In this document: one piece after another, positions 6,114 through 10,211 of the stretch
Layout of the letters: each line of letters opens with the position of its first letter
Position numbering within the stretch: position 1 is the stretch's first letter
From: Ktedonobacterales bacterium
Lineage (GTDB): Bacteria; Chloroflexota; Ktedonobacteria; Ktedonobacterales; JACDGC01
Direction of reading: 5' to 3'
DNA: 10,211 nt
NCBI GenBank assembly: GCA_013815535.1
Contig: JACDGC010000088.1
Location: 1 to 10,211, forward strand
The notes under the pieces: generated by a model
The model's database searches: none
What the model saw: the letters and a program-made list of their open reading frames with translations, nothing else
Told to the model about the DNA's origin: nothing
Program-made: the position numbers and the translations under genes

Positions 6114-6152
6114 ATGAAAAGGGATAAACTTATCAGGACGCCACTTGGTTGA
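6114..6152 (+). CDS. Possible 12-codon small ORF
   Basis: ATG at 6114 opens MKRDKLIRTPLG and ends at TGA 6150-6152. A perfect AAGGAGGT (6106-6113) stands directly before it, but with no spacer, too close for normal initiation. The stop is followed immediately by another ATG (6153) that opens a 63-codon frame running antisense into the EEP gene, so a coupled leader arrangement is possible. The basic peptide has no known match that I recognise. This may be chance, or a remnant of a decayed gene. Confidence 0.15.
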   Translation: MKRDKLIRTPLG

Positions 6153-6239
6153 ATGACAATGTGCTCATCACTAACCATCTTGTCACGGATATTTCTCAGT
6201 TCAGATGATTGGTTGCTATCATTTAGGGTGAAACGCGCT

Positions 6240-7247
6240 TCAGTGGCGCGAGACAGCCATCAGGTCTTCGGTGGTGGGCGCCTCTGTAGCTGCCAATGGC
6301 GCGGGCACGCGAGTGAATTGGGCCAGCACTGGTCGATGGTCTGATGCAAGATTCACGGGCAAACCGGGACCATCGACGACGGCCTCGGCAGCGAGCAGCC
6401 GCTCAGCCAGGATGGGGTCCGTCCAGAGGTAGTCGATGCGCCCCGCCGGGGCTGGCAATGGACAGGTTGGCGGGATGTCGCGCAGATGGTGCGTGGCCCG
6501 CAGGCAGTCGGTGTAGCCCGCGCGCAGCAAGTGGGGCACCGCCAACCGGGGCAGATACCAATTCACCGCGCGGTCAAACAGCGCGGATAGCTTGCGTGAC
6601 TTGGGGATTTGTCGCACAAGAGGCAGCAATGGATGCAACATGGGCGGGATGATGTAGCCCAGGTGGGGCTGGCCTGGCAGCGATTCTTTCGTGCGGGCGC
6701 GTTCGCGGTCTAGCTCGATGACCCGGGCCAGCAAGCCGCTTGCATCAAAAGTTTCACCAGGGGCCAGTGCGTTGAAATCGCCCATCAACAGATGCGGTCG
6801 CCCCAACATGCGTGCCGTTGCCATGCACTCGATGATCGCGCGGATCTCCGCCGCACGCTGCCGTTCCGCGCCATAGCCCTTATAAAAATCCGCCGTCAGG
6901 TGGCCAACGAAGACGTGCCAGGGCTGGGCCTCGCCAGGCAGATCGATCATCGCTTCAATCAAGCCTTTTTGGAAGATGGGGCGACCGTGGTTCACCCAGG
7001 AACGGATGGGCCAACGACTGAGGAGGGCCACATGATAGCCGCCCGTCGAATAGCCCACCACCACATGCATGCCCAAGCGCTTCGCCAGCGCGCGGATGGC
7101 GGCGGGATCGTTCGCCTCTTGCACCCCCACCACGTCCGGTGCCAATTCGCGGATGACGCGTTCAGTGGCATGGATGCGTCCATCTTTGCCGCCGATGAGA
7201 ATGTTATAGGTCATGATGGTGAAAGTTGAGGTGGGCTGTGGCTGCAT
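6240..7247 (-). CDS. Endonuclease/exonuclease/phosphatase (EEP) superfamily metal-dependent hydrolase
   Basis: The 335-residue protein shows the EEP core in order: MTYNILIGG with Asn15; DVVGVQEAND with the metal-binding Glu44; VGHLTAD with His116; LMGDFNAL with Asp157 and Asn159; GRIDYLWT with Asp272; and the final SDHRP with Asp303 and His304. All expected catalytic positions are present, so a Mg-dependent phosphodiester or phosphomonoester cleavage is likely. The superfamily ranges from DNA repair nucleases to sphingomyelinases and inositol phosphatases, and the target cannot be told from the sequence. The stretch between GDFN and RIDYLW is about 110 residues, longer than in small EEP enzymes, and may shape the substrate site. 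There is no signal peptide. ATG 7247 has AAGGGAG about 10 nt upstream. It follows the response regulator gene by 144 nt on the same strand. Confidence 0.85.
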   Translation of the reverse strand: MQPQPTSTFTIMTYNILIGGKDGRIHATERVIRELAPDVVGVQEANDPAAIRALAKRLGMHVVVGYSTGGYHVALLSRWPIRSWVNHGRPIFQKGLIEAMIDLPGEAQPWHVFVGHLTADFYKGYGAERQRAAEIRAIIECMATARMLGRPHLLMGDFNALAPGETFDASGLLARVIELDRERARTKESLPGQPHLGYIIPPMLHPLLPLVRQIPKSRKLSALFDRAVNWYLPRLAVPHLLRAGYTDCLRATHHLRDIPPTCPLPAPAGRIDYLWTDPILAERLLAAEAVVDGPGLPVNLASDHRPVLAQFTRVPAPLAATEAPTTEDLMAVSRH

Positions 7248-7391
7248 GACGTGGTGACTCCCTTGGGCAAGACTGATGCTCTTGTTTTTTAGGACGTAAC
7301 AGCCATGCTCACGGCAACATCTCCGCCAAAAAACCTCAGCGTACTCAATGTTTGCTGCTGGGTTGTGGCAGTGGCAGCCGCTTGCTCAGCC

Positions 7392-8036
7392 TTAGTCAGG
7401 CAACGTGATCAAATGGCTACGGAGTGCCTGGGCGACTGCTTCGGTGCGGTTGGTGACCCCCAATTTTTGATAGATGATGGAGAGATGAAACTTCACCGTG
7501 CGCTCGGCTAGCCCAAGCTGATCGCCAATTGCGCGGCTCGTTTGGCCCTGGGCGCTGCGGGTCAAGATGGCACGTTCGCGCTCGGTCAAGGTCGCCGGGA
7601 TCGTGCCAGTTTGCAGCATCTGACCCATCGACGCCATCACTCTGCCGACGACGTGGGGCGCTAAGAGCGATCCGCCAGCCATGACCGTGTCGATGGCCTG
7701 CATCACTTCGCCCATGCCTGCGTCCTTGAGCAGATAACCCCTGGCACCCGCCCCAATCGCGCGCAAGATGTGTTCGTCGCTGCCAAACGCCGTCAAGACG
7801 ATGATCTTCGTGGTCAGCCCTTCTTGCTGCATCGCGTGCAAAATGCCCACGCCATCCAGGCCGGGCATCTCCAGATCCAGCAAGGCGATATCGGGCGTGA
7901 GTTGGCGCATCAAGCGCAATGCGTCGGTTCCGTTGCCCACATCACCGACGATGGTGACATCGGGGCGCGTCGCGAGCATCGCGCGCAACCCTTCACGGAT
8001 GATCTGGTGATCGTCGATGAGCATCAAGCGAATCAT
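7392..8036 (-). CDS. NarL/LuxR-family response regulator
   Basis: This 214-residue protein has a receiver domain (about 1-118) with acidic pair Asp8/Asp9, phosphoacceptor Asp54 in ALLDLEMPG, Thr82 and Lys104. A C-terminal LuxR-type helix-turn-helix follows (about 147-208), with LTERERAIL, the recognition-helix region LAERTVKFHL, and KLGVTNRTEAV. Phosphorylation by the partner kinase should drive DNA binding. The frame is open further upstream to 8111, but I start at ATG 8036: the domain begins there (MIRLMLIDDHQ), GAGGTG lies 6 nt before it, and the ATG overlaps the stop of the kinase gene as ATGA. The stop-start overlap implies translational coupling and a fixed ratio with the kinase. Its DNA targets are unknown; its own operon, including the P450, is the obvious candidate. 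Confidence 0.95.
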   Translation of the reverse strand: MIRLMLIDDHQIIREGLRAMLATRPDVTIVGDVGNGTDALRLMRQLTPDIALLDLEMPGLDGVGILHAMQQEGLTTKIIVLTAFGSDEHILRAIGAGARGYLLKDAGMGEVMQAIDTVMAGGSLLAPHVVGRVMASMGQMLQTGTIPATLTERERAILTRSAQGQTSRAIGDQLGLAERTVKFHLSIIYQKLGVTNRTEAVAQALRSHLITLPD

Positions 8037-9289
8037 AGGCGCACCTCGTGGGGAAATGGCATCGTCGCGGCGACCTGGGTTCCGGCGTTGATGGCGCTGA
8101 TGATGTCGCACGTGCCCCCCACGTCCGCGACGCGCTGGCGCATCGCGCTCAGCCCGAATCCACCCTGGTCGGTGGGGCGCTGCACTTCCCCGACCGCGAA
8201 TCCGAGGCCATCGTCAGTGATGGTTAAGTAGAGCCGCTTGGCATCACACGTCATCTCGATTTGGATGTGTTGTGCCTGCCCATGGGTGGTGGCGTTGCGT
8301 ACGCTTTCCTGGCAGACCCGCCAGCACACCTCCGTCAAACCAGGCGGCAGCGAGCGGCATTCGGGGGCCAGCATGACGGAGATCGCCACGGTGGTCTCTT
8401 GCCCGAGCAGCGCCAGGCGCTCCGGCAGGGAGGTTGCTGGGGCGAGTGCTAGGATGGCCGCGCGGCTTTCACGCATGGTCTCACGCGCGAGAGTGTGCGC
8501 CCGCACGATCAAATCATGCGCCACCCCTGGGGTATCCTTGGGTGTGGCCAAGGCGGCGTCCAGGTGCATCACTGTTGCGGCCAGCCCCTGCACCAAGGTA
8601 TCGTGCATTTCATGCGCTAGGCGTTCGCGTTCGTGCAGGGTCGCGTTCTCGGCAACTTGCGTGGCATAGTCCCGCAGTTGTTGATGGGCAAGTTCCAACG
8701 CCGCGAGGAGGTTTTCGCTGTGTTGGCGGGCCACGCGTTCACGCAGTCCCAAGCCGGTGAAGGTTTGCACGAAGACTACCCCCAGCAGCCAGATGCCGAA
8801 TTGCGCCAACGTCATGGTGGCGTTGTGCCAACTGCCGAGGGCCACCGTGCAAACCAGCAGCGCCACGGTGGCGCGACTTTCGCGGGCAGAGCGCGTCACG
8901 CGGGCATAGGCTAGTACACCATAGCCACTGATGAGGGCACCTAGCAGCAAGAAATGCCCGGTCGTGGCGCTGAGCAGGCCATAGCAAACGACGAGTGCTC
9001 CCCACAGGGGCACGCGCCACTGTGGCCAGGGCCACAGACGCGGTTGCAGCCAGAGCAGCCCCCAAAAGAGCACCACCGCAAAGATGCCGGGCAACGGCAA
9101 TGGCGTGGTGAGGTCCAGCCACGGAATGCGGCGCTGCGTGCCGTCTGCCCACCCTGCCAGATATTCCACGACGGAAATGGCGACGGCGACCCCCACGAGT
9201 TCAAGGGCGATCCACAGCAAGAAGGGGCGATCGGGGTACATGCGCCACTGGCGCCAACGCCGGTAGTGGCCCTGTAGGCTGGTGCGCAT
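8033..9289 (-). CDS. Membrane sensor histidine kinase, HisKA_3 (NarX/DesK-like) type
   Basis: The 418-residue protein has about six predicted TM helices in residues 23-178 (for example 23-45, 67-83, 95-128 as a pair, 140-152 and 160-178), with almost no extracytoplasmic loop, so the signal is probably sensed in or at the membrane. A linker helix (about 185-218) leads to the HisKA_3 dimerisation domain, ERERLAHEMHDTLVQGLAA, where His229 followed by Asp230 is the expected phosphoacceptor. The HATPase_c domain shows an N-box with Asn332 (CQESVRNATTHG), a G1 box DDGLGF (359-364) and a G2 box GGFGLSAMRQRV (376-387), all intact. ATG 9289 is preceded by AAGGGGGGGG on the minus strand, a G-rich ribosome site. 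The gene begins 35 nt after the P450 stop and its own stop overlaps the regulator start. Confidence 0.94.
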   Translation of the reverse strand: MRTSLQGHYRRWRQWRMYPDRPFLLWIALELVGVAVAISVVEYLAGWADGTQRRIPWLDLTTPLPLPGIFAVVLFWGLLWLQPRLWPWPQWRVPLWGALVVCYGLLSATTGHFLLLGALISGYGVLAYARVTRSARESRATVALLVCTVALGSWHNATMTLAQFGIWLLGVVFVQTFTGLGLRERVARQHSENLLAALELAHQQLRDYATQVAENATLHERERLAHEMHDTLVQGLAATVMHLDAALATPKDTPGVAHDLIVRAHTLARETMRESRAAILALAPATSLPERLALLGQETTVAISVMLAPECRSLPPGLTEVCWRVCQESVRNATTHGQAQHIQIEMTCDAKRLYLTITDDGLGFAVGEVQRPTDQGGFGLSAMRQRVADVGGTCDIISAINAGTQVAATMPFPHEVRL

Positions 9290-9324
9290 GGCTCATCCCC
9301 CCCCTTACCATCATAGTCAGCGGG

Positions 9325-10211
9325 TCAACTCGGCACGTGAGTGAGCATCATGTGCAGTCCATATTTAGGGCGCAATGTGACCAAGGGTTGTGGCACGACG
9401 GGGTAACCTGGCACCAGATGCGCCGACCATTGCTGGGCGAGTGTGGCCAGCACGAGTTCCGCCTCCATCCACGCGAAACGCTCCCCGATGCAGAGTCGTG
9501 GTCCGCCACCAAAAGGGAAATAGGCGAATCGCGGCATGTCGCTGGGCATCGTTGCCCAGCGTTCGGGCTGAAATAATTCGGGGTTCGGATACCAGCGCGC
9601 GTCATGATGCACGAGATATTGACTCATGATGATGAGTTCGCCCGCGTGTATGGGCATGTCATTGATCAAGGTGTCTTCTTGGGCTTGGCGAGCCATGAGC
9701 CACGCTGGCGGATAGCAGCGGATGGCTTCGCTGATGACGTGGTGCGTATAGGTCAGTTGGGGCAGATCGGCTAATGTTGGCGGGCGACCGCTGAGGATCG
9801 TCGCCAGTTCGTGCTGCAAATGGGCCATGACCGCCGGATGTTGGCTGAGCAGATACCACGTCCAGGCGAGGGCATTCGCGGTGGTTTCGTGCCCGGCTAG
9901 GAAGAGGGTCAGCGCTTCGTCGCGGATTTGCTCATCCGTGAGCCCTTGGCCCGCTTCGTTGTGACTAAAAAGCAAGAGTGAGAGCATGTCACCGGTGTCT
10001 TGGCCACTTTGGCGTCGCGCCGCGATGAGTTGCAGGATGATCTGATCGAGCATCTCTTTGGCGTGCTGAAAGTCACGATTGGCGGGCAGCGGAAGGTGGC
10101 TTGTGAACGGGATGAGGAGCGGCCCACCCAGGCGTCGCATCGTGCCCATGGCCGTGCCCAACGCCGCGTGAACCGTGGCGGCGGTTTCATCTATCCGCGT
10201 CCCAAAGAGGG
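9325..10211 (-). CDS. Cytochrome P450, 5' end cut off by the window
   Basis: The frame is open from the window edge to TGA at 9327-9325 and codes for 295 residues, roughly the C-terminal two thirds of a P450. Visible marks are the I-helix oxygen-activation motif AGHETT (9897-9880), the K-helix ExxR as EAIR (9729-9718), the PERW motif, and the heme-binding loop FPFGGGPRLCIGERFA with the proximal Cys codon at 9492-9490. The TTG at 10161 is not a real start, since coding sequence (RIDETAATVHAA) continues upstream of it. P450s of this look act as soluble or peripheral monooxygenases on hydrophobic substrates such as fatty acids, terpenes or polyketides and need ferredoxin or reductase partners, none of which is in the window. 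The two-component genes follow directly downstream. Confidence 0.95.
   Translation of the reverse strand, partial: LFGTRIDETAATVHAALGTAMGTMRRLGGPLLIPFTSHLPLPANRDFQHAKEMLDQIILQLIAARRQSGQDTGDMLSLLLFSHNEAGQGLTDEQIRDEALTLFLAGHETTANALAWTWYLLSQHPAVMAHLQHELATILSGRPPTLADLPQLTYTHHVISEAIRCYPPAWLMARQAQEDTLINDMPIHAGELIIMSQYLVHHDARWYPNPELFQPERWATMPSDMPRFAYFPFGGGPRLCIGERFAWMEAELVLATLAQQWSAHLVPGYPVVPQPLVTLRPKYGLHMMLTHVPS

Larger units (their letters stand above)
5854..6239. other. Palindrome-rich intergenic region
   Basis: No frame here encodes a convincing protein of normal size. The region instead carries five short inverted repeats: 5900-5914 (one mismatch), ACTCTAGAGT at 5964-5973, CCGATTATCGG at 6024-6034, TGTTGCCAAGGCAACA at 6066-6081, and GCCAATGTTTGGC at 6088-6100. 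A perfect Shine-Dalgarno AAGGAGGT follows at 6106-6113 on the plus strand. Part of this is the promoter of the minus-strand gene at 5853; the right half could produce a small plus-strand RNA running toward the 3' end of the EEP gene. No clear terminator for the EEP gene is visible. Confidence 0.5.

Noticed and set aside
6153..6344. 63-codon plus-strand frame starting right after the tiny ORF
   Set aside because: It has no ribosome site of its own, and more than half of it is antisense to the well-supported EEP gene. The protein looks like reverse-strand translation (many Arg, Ser, Trp). It is mentioned only as a possible coupled frame.
7268..7290. Hairpin CAAGA/TCTTG followed by six T on the plus strand, resembling an intrinsic terminator
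   Set aside because: The stem has only 5 bp, and no plus-strand gene lies upstream for it to end. On the minus strand it falls in the leader of the EEP gene without a U-run on the correct side.
8037..8111. Longer N-terminus of the response regulator from 8111
   Set aside because: The extra residues are basic out-of-frame translation of the kinase gene's 3' end. The receiver domain starts exactly at ATG 8036, which has a ribosome site and the ATGA overlap.
10159..10161. TTG as the start of the P450 gene
   Set aside because: The frame continues upstream to the window edge with coding-like sequence, and P450s have another 100 or more residues before this point.

Overview
The window looks like chromosomal DNA of a high-GC bacterium. 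A Chloroflexota (Chloroflexia-like) host is my best guess. It rests on the mix of a long Pro-rich one-TM Ser/Thr kinase-like protein, a stand-alone biotin carrier, a NarL-type two-component pair and a DUF4352 lipoprotein, and on the general codon style. No rRNA or marker gene confirms it. I see no tRNA or rRNA, CRISPR array, insertion sequence or phage gene.

Layout. Positions 1-3070 (plus strand): the last 39 codons of an unrecognised protein, then a 725-residue membrane-anchored Ser/Thr kinase-like protein, then a biotin carboxyl carrier protein. The kinase-like protein has lost the HRD aspartate and probably the helix-C glutamate, so it is a candidate pseudokinase. It ends in an extracytoplasmic BACON/Ig-like domain. 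The biotin carrier overlaps by 29 nt, tail to tail, with a minus-strand class I O-methyltransferase. Positions 4116-5070 form a visibly AT-richer block: a divergent intergenic region, a small DUF4352 lipoprotein on the plus strand, and two hairpins. Positions 5056-5853 (minus) encode a Cys-rich protein with a HELxE motif, of an EXORDIUM/phosphate-induced-protein-like family. Positions 5854-6239 hold no obvious large gene but carry five short inverted repeats and a perfect Shine-Dalgarno sequence. Positions 6240-10211 (minus) hold, in transcription order, a truncated cytochrome P450, a sensor histidine kinase, its LuxR-type response regulator, and an endonuclease/exonuclease/phosphatase-family enzyme.

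How the genes relate. The tightest unit is P450, histidine kinase, response regulator: a 35-nt gap, then a 4-nt ATGA overlap. The two regulators are almost certainly one system and are probably transcribed with the P450. The EEP enzyme follows after 144 nt and may or may not belong to the same transcript. The other genes look like single transcription units. Five of them are preceded by similar -10 elements with a G directly before the TA (TKGTAYMHT). No complete new multi-gene system is evident. The most unusual items are the degenerate kinase with its BACON-like ectodomain, the Cys-rich HELxE protein without a visible export signal, and the palindrome-rich gap beside it.
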